Shown here in pieces: positions 48,490 to 59,958 of a stretch of DNA of 64,000 nt. The translations under genes were made by a program, and so were the position numbers. Under the pieces are notes generated by a model. It made no database searches and was not told the origin of the DNA. It worked only from the letters and a program-made list of their open reading frames with translations. Each line of letters starts with the position of its first letter. Position 1 is the first letter of the stretch. This stretch comes from Inia geoffrensis. Lineage: Eukaryota > Chordata > Mammalia > Artiodactyla > Iniidae. Location: NCBI GenBank assembly GCA_036417435.1, contig CM070902.1, positions 131,863,886 to 131,927,885 on the forward strand, read 5' to 3'.

Positions 48490-48705
48490 CGGTATTTACT
48501 GTGAACCTGGATCCCGATATATAATCACTCATTTAATCCTTAACCACAACTCTGAGAAGTAGCTATGGATATCATTTTCACTTTGTGGATGAGAAAAATT
48601 GAGAGTTAAGTAGGATGCTCCCACAATCATCAAATGGTAGAACTAGGTAACATTTAAACGTAGACAATCTGTTTTCACGGTCTGTGCTCTTAATCACCAG
48701 TGTAA
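48490..48705 (-). repeat. MIR, minus strand
   Basis: 'atcactcatttaatccttaa', 'aactctgagaagtagctatg', 'ttgtggatgagaaaaattga', 'tgctcttaatcaccag'. Confidence 0.85.
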
Positions 48706-48753
48706 GTGAGAGAATGTCTTCCAATAAAAGTGTATTTAAAAGACCTCATTTCC

Positions 48754-49050
48754 GGGACTTCCCTGGTGGCGCAGTGGTTAAGAACCTGCCTGCCAATGCA
48801 GGGGGCATGGGTTTGAGCCCTGGTTCTGGAGGATCCCACATGCGGTGGAGCAACTAAACCCGTGTGCCACAACTACTGAGACTGCGCTCTGAGAAGCCTA
48901 CACACCACAAAGAAGAGTAGTACCCACTCTCCGCAACTAGAGAAAGACCATGTGCAGCAATGAAGACCCAACACAGCCAATAAATAAATCAATAAATAAT
49001 TAAAAAAATAAAATACTTGGAGTTTTTTTAAAAAAATAAAATAAAATAAA
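48754..49050 (+). mobile_element. tRNA-derived SINE (CHR type)
   Basis: 'gggacttccctggtggcgca', 'gggtttgagccctgg', A/T-rich tail. Target duplication agacctcatttcc (48741-48753) and acacctcatttcc (49051-49063). Confidence 0.93.
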
Positions 49051-49388
49051 ACACCTCATTTCCATCCTCTAAAAATTTTCCAGTTCCCTGGCTGGAATAA
49101 GCTAACTATGAAACCTTACAAATGTTTTAAAATTTATTGTGTCTCTTTGATGCCATGTTCAAAATAAGGAGAATAAATAGCAGATGGTGATATCCGTTAG
49201 AATATAAACCAAATAGGGAAAAGACTGCCATTTTTTCTGGCTGCAGGAAGTGCCTAATTTAGTGTCTCAAATATTATGAAAGTACTTGGCAAATCACATT
49301 TGTTAGTGGAGACCGCACTTCGACTTTCCCAGCTACTGAGCCTCACCACATAAAGATGCTGCAATTTAAGAGCTTCCTTTACAGATGG

Positions 49389-49604
49389 TCTCCCTGTGCT
49401 ATGTGGCTGCTTTGCACTAGCTATCTATTTGTGACCACCTAGAGGGGTGGGATAGGGAGGGTGGGAGGTAGACGCAAGAGGGAGGGGATATGGGGTTATA
49501 TGTATATGTATAGCATAGCTGAGTCACTTTGTTTTACAGCAGAAACTAACACAACAATGTAAAGCAATTATACTCCAATAAAGGTGTTTTTTAAAAAAAA
49601 GAGT
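49389..49604 (+). mobile_element. Young L1 3' end with 5' inversion (twin priming)
   Basis: About 40 bp (49389-49428) are L1 3'UTR in reverse ('tctccctgtgctatgtggct ... ctagctatctattt'). At 49429 the sequence switches to forward L1 ('gtgaccacctagaggggtgg') and runs to the polyadenylation signal and A-tail. About 15 bp present in L1-A between the two parts are lost. Exact target duplication gcttcctttacagatgg at 49372-49388 and 49605-49621. Confidence 0.93.
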
Positions 49605-49721
49605 GCTTCCTTTACAGATGGAGCTAAAATTCTCATCTTTAGTCAACATGAAAATATGCTGTTTATAAAAACATTTAAAGCCGAATGATCAGCAACCAAA
49701 CAGTTCATAAAGAAAGGCACA

Positions 49722-49897
49722 AGGGCTTCCCTGGTGGCGCAGTGGTTGAGAGTCCGCCTGCCGATGCAGGGGACACGGGTTCGTGCCCTGGTCCGGGAAA
49801 ATCCCACGTGCCGCTGAGCCTGCGTGTCTGGAGCCTGTGCTCTGCAATGGGAGAGGCCACAACAGTGAGAGGCCCGCATACCGCAAAAAAAAAAAAA
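49722..49897 (+). mobile_element. tRNA-derived SINE (cetacean CHR type, young short form)
   Basis: 'agggcttccctggtggcgca', 'ggttcgtgccctgg', ends 'gaggcccgcataccgc' plus A-run. Target duplication aagaaaggcaca at 49710-49721 and 49898-49909. It is close to the family consensus, so probably recent. Confidence 0.95.
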
Positions 49898-49909
49898 AAG
49901 AAAGGCACA

Positions 49910-51605
49910 TATAATCAATTTGCATGCATATATGTATACACACATATGCATATGTACATATTTTGCATGTATATATTATAAATGCTCATGCTTATAAAAG
50001 AAAACACTATCCTGATTATTTTTAGAACATCTGTTGGGAGAAAAGGATATTACCCAGGCACCCTTCAAGGATGACACGGATGGTAGGTAGTGACTGATTA
50101 TGAAGAAGTGCATGTCATCTATACAAGGTCAGGCAAAACAAAGCTTTGAGCCATTTTGGTGTTACCATGAAGGCAATTGCAATGCAATTTGCTAGTGACC
50201 AAATGATTATCAGTATTGACCCTGTCTGCAAAGGCAGGAGAGGGGATGGCACTTAGCTCCTGTTCACTTTCTATTGCCAACCTACAAGGCATCAGTGGTG
50301 GGATGGGTGGCACCTACAACTGAATCTGATTGGCTGCTTTCACATCCTATGAAAGGAGAAGGAAGGGGCATCAGCAGGTGGGTTTACAGGAACAGTTTCA
50401 TAAGCTGGAGACTGGATGCTATTTCTACTGCAGTTAAGCTCAGGGGGCTGTTTTTCCCCTTTCTTCCCTTCTTTGGATTTTGCTAGTTAATACCCAAAAG
50501 GTTGACCCTTCACTCTGCCCTCAAAGAAGCCCTTCTGCCAGGGCTGGTGGCTATAGCTTTCAGCTACACGCACTCAGAAGTCAGTAAGTATTTCTCAGAC
50601 TAGTGTGTTTCTTTTCCTGTGGGCTTCATGGTTTTGGTGGTTGTTCTTTCCTTCATGTTTCGACATCTACTGTCATAAAAGTGACTCTGAGGGCCAAAGG
50701 AAGGCTGACAATTCTACTCGAGCCCTCTGTGGTACTTGTTGCCCGTTTCAAAAAGTGCCATTGTTTTCGGGTGGTCGGGGGATCATTTGCTGCTCTTGGG
50801 GTAGGGGAACCCTATAATGAAACAAATCTCCATAAAGAATATCACCTCTTGTAACATATTATTAATGTTGTTACTGTTGAAATTATTAGAGCAGCAATCT
50901 TAGCTAGAAAAAAATCATTGAAGTATAGGAAATCAACTGCCTTTTGATTTCAGTAAAGAAGAAAAGCTTTTTTATCTTATCTTGTCATTGCTTTGTAGTT
51001 TTTGAAAATGTGTGTAATTTCCATGAAAATGCATATTTCCTTAAGGCTAGCAGGAGATGAATGAGTAACAAGAGGACAATGATACCTACTTCTTTCTTTT
51101 AATGGAAGTTTTACTTGGTATGTTTTTTAAAACTTTGTAAAAGATATACACTGATGTTTGGAATTTTAAAAACACCTACTTTTTAAACTCTTTATAAAAA
51201 TTAGTTACATGGATTTGGGTTTTTGTGCGAGACTATTCAAATGTATTTACATGGTAACAGGATAAAAAATGTGGGATAGATTAGTTAAATCTGATTATTA
51301 AAAGAAAACAGCTACTTATGTATTTTGTGGCATCCCAGTTCTTAGTATCTATTTTCCCCTTAGAAACACTCAAACCTCATTAATTTGGATGACATTCACT
51401 AGCAATTTGTCATAGTTTAGGCTGGATGAAATTTTTCTAGCCAGGTCTTAAATCAATGGTAGAGTAAATAGGTTGAGAAAAGAAGATCATAGAAGTCATG
51501 TTTCAACACTGTTTTTTATCTATTCACTCGTTCTCTACCCAGAAATAATTTGGAAGCATATTTGCATTCAAACAACCCAGTGGTTATAGGCTTTCTACTT
51601 TACCT
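49910..51605. other. Unique sequence with a TA/CA-rich start
   Basis: 49915-49980 is an imperfect (CA/TA)n patch. An 83-codon frame at 50603-50854 has no recognised domain. No gene supported. Confidence 0.4.
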
Positions 51606-51609
51606 ATAA

Positions 51610-51760
51610 ATGAGTGATACTTCCATTCACCAACTACGTACTGAAAATTTATCTTGTCCCAGGAACATTGCTAAGCACTAGAGATATCACAACGAATCAG
51701 AGAGGTCACCACCTTTGGAGAGCTCAAAGGCTAGTGACGTGGTAGACAGGAAGTAAATAA
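51610..51760 (-). repeat. L2 3' end, minus strand
   Basis: 'caggaacattgctaagcact', 'agagatatcacaacgaatca' and 'ggagagctcaaaggctagtg' are the reverse of the L2 3' end. Confidence 0.7.
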
Positions 51761-52660
51761 ACCACAGTGAGAGTCATCAGTGCTCTTGTATGTGTATGAA
51801 CAAATTGTGTGTGGGTACAACAAGGTGTTAATGTCAGTGGAGCAGCAAGAGACAAGGCTGGAAATGTAGGTTGGGATCCTCTCTCTACCTCTGCCCTCTG
51901 AGGCACTGTGGAGGCTAAGAAACAGCAGGCCAATGGAAAGAGCACTGAACTTCATCATTGCTGAAGCTTTCTGAGCTAGTTTATGTAAAATGGGGTAATA
52001 ATACCTGACTCTCAGACTAATGGGACAATAAAATTAGGAAAAACGTGAAAAGTGCCTAAAAACCTACTTGGTTCATAGTTAGCTTGGGTACTTTCCTTTC
52101 CCTCTTAAAATGCTATTTCTAGGAATCCTCCAAGAACTGTTTTTGTAAGTGAACAAACCTCCTAACTGGACCTTTTTGTTTCTTTGTCTGTTTTGTAAAT
52201 ATGACCTATGGCTTGTATTGTCTGTAAATTTTAATAACCTTCCAAATTTCTTTGATTATAGAAACATGAGTACAGAATCTGGAAATTAGAGGATTTGGAT
52301 CTTTAGGCTGAGTTAGATCTATCATTCTGATGCCAATTGGATTTAAACTTACTCAAAGATTTTGCAAAATTTCTTTCTCCTAGCCTTTTTGTCAAGAAGT
52401 AGAAATAATATATTTCTGAGCTAGTTTCTATGAAAATCTTTAAAGGATACATTTAATAATGTATGCAAAAGTGATTTGAAGAGATACATACAAAGTAATA
52501 ATAACAATACCTTACAAAATCTTTCATTAGGTAAATGTGGGTTATTTTCTTTTCTTTTTTTTTTTTTAGTATCTCTTGTGATTATTATTTCCTTTTCATT
52601 CGCTCTATAGTTTATCTGGATCTTCTCCTTTTTCAGATTAGTCTTACCAAAGATTTTTTT
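51761..52660. other. Unique sequence, no gene
   Basis: AT-rich. Overlapping minus frames at 51724-51958 are not supported by any motif. Confidence 0.4.
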
Positions 52661-52671
52661 CTCATTATTTT

Positions 52672-52884
52672 TTTTTTTTTTTTTTTTTTTGCGGTACGTG
52701 GGCCTCTCACTGTTGTGGCCTCACCCATTGCAGAGCACAGGCCCCGGACGCTTAGGCTCAGCGGCCGTGGCTCACGGGCCCAGCCGCCCCACAGCATGTG
52801 GGATCCTCCCGGACCGGGGCACGAACCCGCGTCCCCTGCATCGGCAGGCGGACTCTCAACCACTGCGCCACCAGGGAAGCCCCT
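52672..52884 (-). mobile_element. tRNA-derived SINE (cetacean CHR type), minus strand
   Basis: T-run, 'gcggtacgtgggcctctcac', 'cacgaacccgcgtcccctgc', ending 'ccaccagggaagcccc'. Target duplication ctcattattttt at 52661-52672 and from 52885. It sits directly at the 3' tail of L1-B, a usual landing place for L1-endonuclease insertions. Confidence 0.93.
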
Positions 52885-53402
52885 CTCATTATTTTTAATA
52901 TATATTTCTTTACATCTTTATTGGAGTATAATTGCTTTACAATGGTGTGTTAGTTTCTGCTTTATAACAAAGTGAATCAGTTATACATATACATATGTTC
53001 CCATATTTCTTCCCTCTTGCGTCTCCCCCCCTCCCACCCTCCCTATCCCACCCCTCCAGGTAGTCACAAAGCACCGAGCTGATCTCCCTGTGCCATGCGG
53101 CTGCTTCCCACTAGCTATCTACCTTACGTTTGGTGGTGTATATATGTCCATGCCTCTCTCTCGCTTTGTCACAGCTTACCCTTCCCCCTCCCCATATCCT
53201 CAAGTCCATTCTCTAGTAGGTCTGTGTCTTTATTCCTGTCTTACCCCTAGGTTCTTCATGACATTTATTTTTTCTTAAATTCCATATATATGTGTTAGCA
53301 TACGGTATTTGTCTTTCTCTTTCTGACTTACTTCACTCTGTATGACAGACTCTAGGTCTATCCACCTCATTACAAATAGCTCAATTTCGTTTATTTTTAC
53401 GG

Positions 53403-56400
53403 CTAATATTCCACTGTATATATGTGCCATATGTTCTTTACCCATTCATCTGATGATGGACACTTAGGTTGTTTCCATCTCCAGGCTACTGTAAATAGAG
53501 CTGCAATGAACATTTTGGTACATGACTCTCTTTGAATTATGGTTTTCTCAGGGTATATGCCCAGTAGTGGGATTGCTGGGTCGTATGGTAGTTCTATTTT
53601 TAGTTTTTTAAGGAACCTCCATACTGTTCTTCACAGTGGTTGTATCAATTTACATTCCCACCAGCAGTGCAAGAGGGTTCCCTCTACTCCACACCCTCTC
53701 GAGCATTTATTGTTTCTAGATTTTTTGACGATGGCCATTCTGACTGGTGTGAGATGATATCTCCTTGTAGTTTTGATTTGCATTTCTCTAATGATTAATG
53801 ATGTTGAGCATTCTTTCATGTGTTTATTGGAAGTCTGTATATCTTTGGAGAAATGTCTGTTTAGGTCTTCTGCCCATTGTTGGATTGGGTTGTTTGGTTT
53901 TTTGTTATTGAGCTGCATGAGCTGCTTATAAATTTTGGAGATTAATCCTTTGTCAGTTGCTTCATTTGCAAATATTTTCTCCCATTCTGAGGGTTGTCTT
54001 TTGGTCTTGGTTATGGTTTCCTTTGCTGTGCAAAAGCTTTGAAGTTTCATTAGGTCCCATTTGTTTATTTTTATTTCAATTTCTCTAGGAGGTGGGTCAA
54101 AAAGGATCTTGTTGTGATTAATGTCATAGAGTGTTCTGCCTATGTTTTCCTCTAAGAGTTTGATAGTTTCTGGCCTTACATTTAGGTCTTTAATCCATTT
54201 TGAGCTTATTTTTGTGTATGGTGTTAGGGAGTGATCTAATCTCATACTTTTACATGTAGCTGTCCAGTTTTCCCAGCACTACTTATTGAAGAGGCTGTCC
54301 TTTCTCCACTGTACATTCCTGCCTCCTTTATCAAAGATAAGATGACCATATGTGTGTGGGTTTATCTCTGGGCTTTCTATCCTGTTCCATTGATCTATAT
54401 TTCTGTTTTTGTGCCAGTACCATACTGTCTTGATTACTGTAGCTTTGTAGTACAGTCTGAAGTCAGGGAGCCTGATTCTTCCAGCTCCGTTTTTTGTTCT
54501 CAAGATTGCTTTGTCTATTCGGGGTCTTTTGTGTTTCCATACAATTTGTGAAAGTTTTTGTTCTAGTTCTGTGAAAAATGCCAGTGGTAGTTTGATAGGG
54601 ATTGCATTGAATCTGTAGATTGCTTTGGGTTGTAGAGTCATTTTCATAAGGTTGATTCTTCCAATCCAAGAACATGGTATATCTCTCCATCTATTTGTAC
54701 CATCTTTAATTTCTTTCATCAGTGTCTTACAATTTTCTGCATACAGGTCTTTTGTCTCCTTAGGTACGTTTATTCCTAGATATTTTATTCTTTTTGTTGC
54801 AATGGTAAATGTGAGTGTTTTCTTGATTTCACTTTCAGATTTTTCATACTTAGTGTATAGGAATGCCAGAGATTTCTGTGCATTAATTTTGTGTCCTGCT
54901 ACTTTACCAAATTCATTGATTAGCTCTAGTAGTTTTCTGGTAGCATCTTTAGGATTCTCTATGTATAGTAACATGTCATCTGCAATCAGTGACAGCTTTA
55001 CTTCTTCTTTTCTGATTTGGATTCCTTTTATTTCCTTTTCTTCTCTGATTGCTGTAGCTAAAACTTCCAAAACTATGTTGAACAAGAGTGGTGAGAGTGG
55101 GCAACCTTGTCTTGTTCCTGATCTTAGTGGAAATGCTTTCAGTTTTTCACCATTGAGGATGATGTTGGCTATGGGTTTGTCATATATGGCCTTTATTATG
55201 TTGAGGAAAGGTCCCTCTATGCCTACTTTCTGTAGGGTTTTTATCATAAATGGGTGTTGAATTTTGTCGAAAGCTTTCTCTGCATCTGTTGAGATGATCA
55301 TATGGTTTTTCTCCTTCAATTTGATAATATGGTTTATCACATTGATAGATTTGCGTATATTGAAGAATCCTTGCATTCTTGGAATAAACCCCACTTGATC
55401 ATGGTGTATGACCCGTTTAATGTGCTGTTGGATTCTGTTTGCTAGTATTTTGTTGAGGATTTTTGCACCTATGTTCATCAGTGATATTGGCCTGTAGTTT
55501 TCTTTCTTTGTGACATCCTTGTCTGGTTTTGGTATCAGGGTGATGGTGGCCTCATAGAATGAGTTTGGGAGTGTTCCTCCCTCTGCTATGTTTTGGAAGA
55601 GTTTGAGAAGGATAGGTGTTAGCTCTTCTCTAAATGTTTGATACAATTCGCCTGTGAAGCCACCTGGTCCTGGGCTTTTGTTTGTTGGAAGATTTTTAAT
55701 CACAGTTTCAATTTCAGTGCTTGTGATTGGTCTGTTCAGATTTTCTATTTCTTACTGATTCAGTCTTGGTAGTTTGTGCATGTCTAAGAATTTGTCCATT
55801 TCTTCCAGATTGTCCATTTTATTGGCATAGAGTTGCTTGTAGTAATCTCTCATGATCTTTTGTATTTCTGCAGTGTCAGTTGTTACTTCTCCTTTTTCAT
55901 TTCCAATTCTATTGATTTGAGTCTTCTCCCTTTTTTTCTTGATGAGTCTGGCTAATGGTTTATCAACTTTGTTTATCTTCTCAAGGAACCAGCTTTTAGT
56001 TTTATTGACCTTTGCTATTGTTTCCTTCATTTCTTTTTCATTTATTTCTGATCTGATTTTTATGATTTCTTTCCTTCTGCTAACTTTGGGGTTTTTTTTT
56101 GTTCTTCTTTCTCTAATTGCTTTAGGTGCAAGGTTAGATTGTTTATTCAAGATGTTTCCTGTTTCTTAAGGTAGGATTGTATTGCTATAAACTTCCCTCT
56201 TAGAACTGCTTTTGCTGCATCCCATAGATTTTGGGTCGTCGTGTCTCCATTGTCATTTGTTTCTAGGTATTTTTTGATTTCCTCTTTGATTTCTTCAGTG
56301 ATCACCTCGTTATTAAGTAGTGTATTGTTTACCCTCCATGTGTTTGTATTTTTTACAGATCTTTTCCTGTAATTGATATCTAGTCTCATAGCATTGTGGT

Positions 56401-57079
56401 TGGAAAAGATACTTGATACAATTTCAATTTTCTTAAATTTACCAAGGCTTGATTTGTGACCCAAGGTATGATCTATCCTGGAGAATGTTCCATGAGCACT
56501 TGAGAAAAATGTGTATTCTGTTGTTTATGGATGGAATGTCCTATAAATATCAATTAAGTCCATCTTGTTTAGTGTATCATTTAAAGCTTCTGTCTCCTTA
56601 TTTATTTTCATTTTGGAGTACCTGTCCATTGGTGAAAGTGGGGTGTTAAAGTCCCCTAGTATGAATGTGTTACCGTTGATTTCCTCTTTTATGGCTGTTA
56701 GTATTTGCCTTATGTATTGAGGTTCTATGTTGGGTGCATAAGTATTTACAATTGTTATATCTTCTTCTTGGATCAATCCCTTGATCATTATATAGTGTCC
56801 TTCTTTGTCTCTTCTAATAGTCTTTATTTTAAAGTCTATTTTGTCTGATATGAGAATTGCTACTCCAGCTTTCTTTTGGTTTCCATTTGCATGAAATACC
56901 GTTTTCCATCCCCTCACTTTTAGTCTGTATGTGTCTCTAGGTCTGAAGTGGGTCTCTTGTAGACAGCAAATATATGCGTCTTGTTTTTGTATCCATTCAG
57001 CCAATCTGTGTCTTTTGGTGGGAGCATTTAGTCCATTTACATTTAAGGTAATTATCGATATGTATGTTCCTATTCCCAT
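53403..57079 (-). pseudogene. L1-B ORF2 (endonuclease-reverse transcriptase), broken
   Basis: Starts MGIGTYISIITLNVNGLNAP at 57079. The endonuclease region is present (CLQETHFRP, TIVNTYAPNIEPQ). Stops: TAA after YRTFHP (56525-56527, same codon as in L1-A), TGA after KQETS (about 56147, CGA to TGA), TAA after LPRLNQ (about 55752), TAG after DSLFNK (about 54279) and TGA within the final motif after KLIQPL (about 53631). One extra A near 56095 shifts the frame. RT motifs are [60 protein letters not shown] and IADDM, where FADD is usual. The C-terminal cysteine-rich part [22 protein letters not shown] is present, unlike in L1-A. Confidence 0.95.
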
Positions 57080-57137
57080 TTTCTTAATTGTTTTGGGTTC
57101 GTTATTGTAGGTCTTTTCTTTCTCTTGTGTTTCTTGC

Positions 57138-57704
57138 CTAGAGAAGTTCCTTTAGCATTTGTTGTAAAGCTGGTTTGGTGGTGCTGAAGTTTCTCAGCTT
57201 TTGCTTGTCTGTAAAGGTTTTAATTTGTCCATCAAATCTGAATGAGATCCTTGCTGGGTAGAGTAATCTTTGTTGTATGTTTTTCTCCGTCATCACTTTA
57301 AATATGTCCTGCCACTCCCTTCTGGCTTGCAGAGTTTCTGCTGAATGATCAGCTGTTAACCTTATGGGGATTCCTTTGTGTGTTATTTGTTGTTTTTCCC
57401 TTGCTGCTTTTAATATGTTTTCCTCGTATTTAATGTGTGACAGTTTGATTAATATGTGTCTTGGTGTATTTCTCCTTGGATTTATCCTGTATGGAACTCT
57501 CTGTGCTTCCTGGACTTGATTAACCATTTCCTTTCCCATATTAGGGAAGTTTTCAACTATAATCTCTTCAAATATTTTCTCAGTCGGTTTCTTTTTCTCT
57601 TCATCTTCTGGAACCTCTATAATTCGAATGTTGGTGTGTTTAATGTTATCCCAGAGGTTTTTATCTTGCTCCTTCATCTGCGGTGTGTTTTTCTCTCTTC
57701 CCAC
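57138..57704 (-). pseudogene. L1-B ORF1 with the N-terminal/coiled-coil region deleted in frame
   Basis: The usual start codon is GTG here (57704-57702). A deletion of 327 nt (109 codons, matched to 22821-23147 of L1-A) joins QDKN directly to LWDNIKHTNIRII, removing the coiled coil needed for trimer formation. RRM (EVPEDEEKKK, QEAQRVPYRINP, TPRHILIKLSHIKYEE) and C-terminal domain (TADHSAETLQARREW, QDIFKVMTEKNIQ, TTKPALQQMLKELL) are intact without stops. The open frame runs on upstream through the 5'UTR to an ATG at 58082, giving a 314-codon frame whose first ~125 codons are Pro/Gln/Thr-rich UTR sequence. Whether this is ever translated is unknown. Confidence 0.9.
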
Positions 57705-58200
57705 TTTGCTTATCTTACTGTGTTTGGGGTCTCCTTTTTGCAGGCTGCAGGTTCGTAGTTCCTGTTGTTTTTGGTGTCTGTCCTCAGTGGGTAAGGTTGG
57801 TTCAGTGGGTTGTGTAGGCTTCCTGGTGGAGGGGAATAGTGCCTGTGTTCTGGTGGATGAGGCTGGATCTTGTATTTCTTGTGGGCAGGTCCATGTCTGG
57901 TGGTGTGTTTTGGGGTGCTGTGGACATATTATGATTTTAGGCAGCCTGTCTGCTAATGGGTGGGGTTGTGTTCCTGTCTTGCTAGTTGTTTGGCATAGGA
58001 TGTCCAGCACTGTAGCTTGCTGGTCGTTGAGTGAAGCTGGGTGCTGGTGTTGAGATGGAGATCTCTGCGAGATTTTCACCATTTGATATTATGTGGAGCT
58101 GGGAGGTCTCTTGTGGACCAGTGTCCTGAATTGGCTCTCTCTCCTCAGAGGCACAGCACTGACTCCTGGCTGCTGCACCAAGAGCCTTTCATCCACACGG

Positions 58201-58568
58201 CTGAGAATAAAAGGGAGAAAAAGTAGAAAGAAAGAATTAGTAGAAGTAGAAAGAGGGAAAGAAAGAAAGAGAGGAGGGAGGGAGGGAGGGACGGAGGAAG
58301 GAAGGAGGGAAGGAAGGAAATAAGAAAGGAGTTAAAGTAAAATAAAATAAAGTAAGATAAAATAAAATAAAGTTATTAAAATAAAAAATAATTATTAGGA
58401 AAAAAAGAAAAAAATTAAAAAAACAAAAATAAAACGGATGGATAGAACACTTGGACAAATGGTGGAAGCAAAGCTATACAGACAAAATCTCACACAGAAG
58501 CATACACATACACACTCACAAAAAGAGGAAAAGGGGAAAATATCATAAACCTTGCTCTCAAAGTCCAC
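58201..58568 (-). other. Intron-like GT...AG segment in the L1-B 5'UTR
   Basis: 368 nt on the minus strand, present in L1-B and precisely absent from L1-A. Donor context is AACGAG|GTGGAC (58569/58568). Acceptor context is CCCTTTTATTCTCAG|CCGTG (58201/58200). A TACTAAT sequence lies about 35 nt before the acceptor, within a ~220-nt pyrimidine-rich run. The exon sequences either side align base for base with 22240-22276 and 22277 onward of L1-A. The donor is moderate and the branch/acceptor side is very strong. Confidence 0.75.
58225..58440. repeat. Purine-rich low-complexity run (GGGA/GGAA, then AAAATA)
   Basis: Plus-strand purine run with (gggaggga)n, (ggaa)n and (aaaata)n blocks. On the L1 sense strand it is the pyrimidine tract ahead of the putative acceptor. 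Its length is likely unstable. Confidence 0.8.
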
Positions 58569-59742
58569 CTCGTTAATTTGGGATGATTGGTTGTCTATTC
58601 ATGTATTCCACAGATGCAGGGTACATCAAGTTGATTGTGGAGCTTTAATCCGGTGCTTCTGAGGCTGCTGGGAGAGATTTCCCTTTCTCTTCTTTGTTCT
58701 CATAGCTCCCCGGGGCTCAGCTTTGGCCCCGCCTCTGCGTGTAGGTCGCCGGAGGGCGTCTGTTCTTCTTTAAGACAGGACGGGGTTAAAGGAGCCGCTG
58801 ATTCGGGGGCTGTGGCTCACTCAGCCCGGGGGGAGGGAGGGGCATAGAGTGCGCGGCGAGCCTGCGGCGGCTGAGGCCCGCGTGACGTTGCACCAGCCTG
58901 AGGTCCCGTAGGAGTTGACTCTGGATTCCGAGACCCTGGCAGTGGCGGGCTGCACAGGCTTCCGGGAGCGGGGTGTGGATAGTGACCGGTGCTCGCACAC
59001 AGGCTTCTTGGTGGCGGCAGCAGCAGCCTTAGTGTCTCATGTCCGTCTCTGGGGTCCGTGCTTTTAGCCACGGCTCGCGCCCGTCTCTGGCGCTCCTTTA
59101 AGCAGCGCTCTTCATCCCCTCTCCTCGCACACCAGGAAACAAAGAGGTAAGAAAAAGTCTCTTGCCTCTCCGGCAGGTCCAGACTTTTCCCCAGACTCCC
59201 TCCCAGCCAGCCGTGGCGCACTAACCTCCTGCAGGCTGTGTTCACACCACCAACACCAGTCCTCTCCCTGCGCTCAGACCGAAGCCCCCGAGCCTCCCCT
59301 CCCAGCCCCGCCCGCCCCGGCGGGTGAGCAGACAAGCCTCTCGGGCTGGTGAGTGCCGGTCGGCCCCGATCCTCTGTGCGGGAATCTCTCCGCTTTGCCC
59401 TCCGCACCCCTGTGGCTGCGCTCTCTTCCGCGGCTCCGAAGCTTTCCCCCCTCCGCCACCCGCAGTCTCCGCCCGTGAAGGGGCTTCCTAGTGTGTGGAA
59501 TCCTTTCCTCCTTCACAGCTCCCTCCCGCTGGTGCAGGACCCGTCCCTATCCTTTTGTCTCTGTTTATTCTTTTTTCTTTTGCCCTACCTAGGTACGTGG
59601 TGGGGGGGGGGCGGTTCTTGCCTTTTGGGAGGTCTGAGGTCTTCGGCCAGTGTTCAGTAGGTGTTCTGTAGGAGTTGTTCCATGTGTAGATGTATTTCTG
59701 GTGTATCTGTGGGGAGGAAGGTGATCTCCGCGTCTTACTCTT

Positions 59743-59752
59743 CTGCCATCTT
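59743..59752 (-). promoter_or_regulatory. YY1-like site at the L1-B start
   Basis: aagatggcag on the minus strand, same position from the element start as in L1-A. Confidence 0.55.
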
Positions 59753-59958
59753 CCCGGAAGCCCTCCTATTTTAATTCTTAATAACTTAGCACGTCAATAA
59801 TCTCTTGGGATAGAATTTCTGGATGAAAATGCAGGTGTCTAAAAGTTTTGACTATTTCCTTAAAGATGATAAGTACTCAATTCCATACCTAGTTTAGAGG
59901 TTATTCTTTTTCATTTGGTATAGTTATGCTATGTGGTAGAACTAGAACAGTGCTTTTC

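Larger units (their letters stand above)
52900..59766 (-). mobile_element. Full-length young L1 LINE, 'L1-B', minus strand
   Basis: Complete minus-strand L1: 5'UTR 59766-57705, ORF1 57704-57138, spacer 58 nt, ORF2 57079-53403, 3'UTR to about 52905. The start (GGAGGGCTTCCGGGAAGATGG) matches L1-A. The 5'UTR is 2,062 nt against 1,694 in L1-A, a difference of 368 nt, which equals the length of the GT...AG block at 58201-58568. ORF1 lacks 109 codons and its normal ATG. ORF2 has four stops and one frameshift. I could not define a convincing target duplication because a SINE and A/T-rich sequence cover the 3' tail. Confidence 0.95.
57705..59766 (-). promoter_or_regulatory. L1-B 5'UTR / internal promoter
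   Basis: CpG-rich (especially 58720-59500), colinear with the L1-A 5'UTR except for the intron-like block at 58201-58568 and small indels. Open frames up to 196 codons on the minus strand within it are GC by-products. Confidence 0.85.

Noticed and set aside
52535..52975. 146-codon plus frame
   Set aside because: Runs through T-runs, a reversed SINE and the L1 tail.
58817..59407. 196-codon minus-strand frame in the L1-B 5'UTR
   Set aside because: High GC lowers stop frequency. The matching region of L1-A does not keep the frame.
52885..59790. Target duplication for L1-B (tatttttaat against tattttaatt)
   Set aside because: AT-rich, inexact and confounded by the SINE at the tail. Not reliable enough to call.
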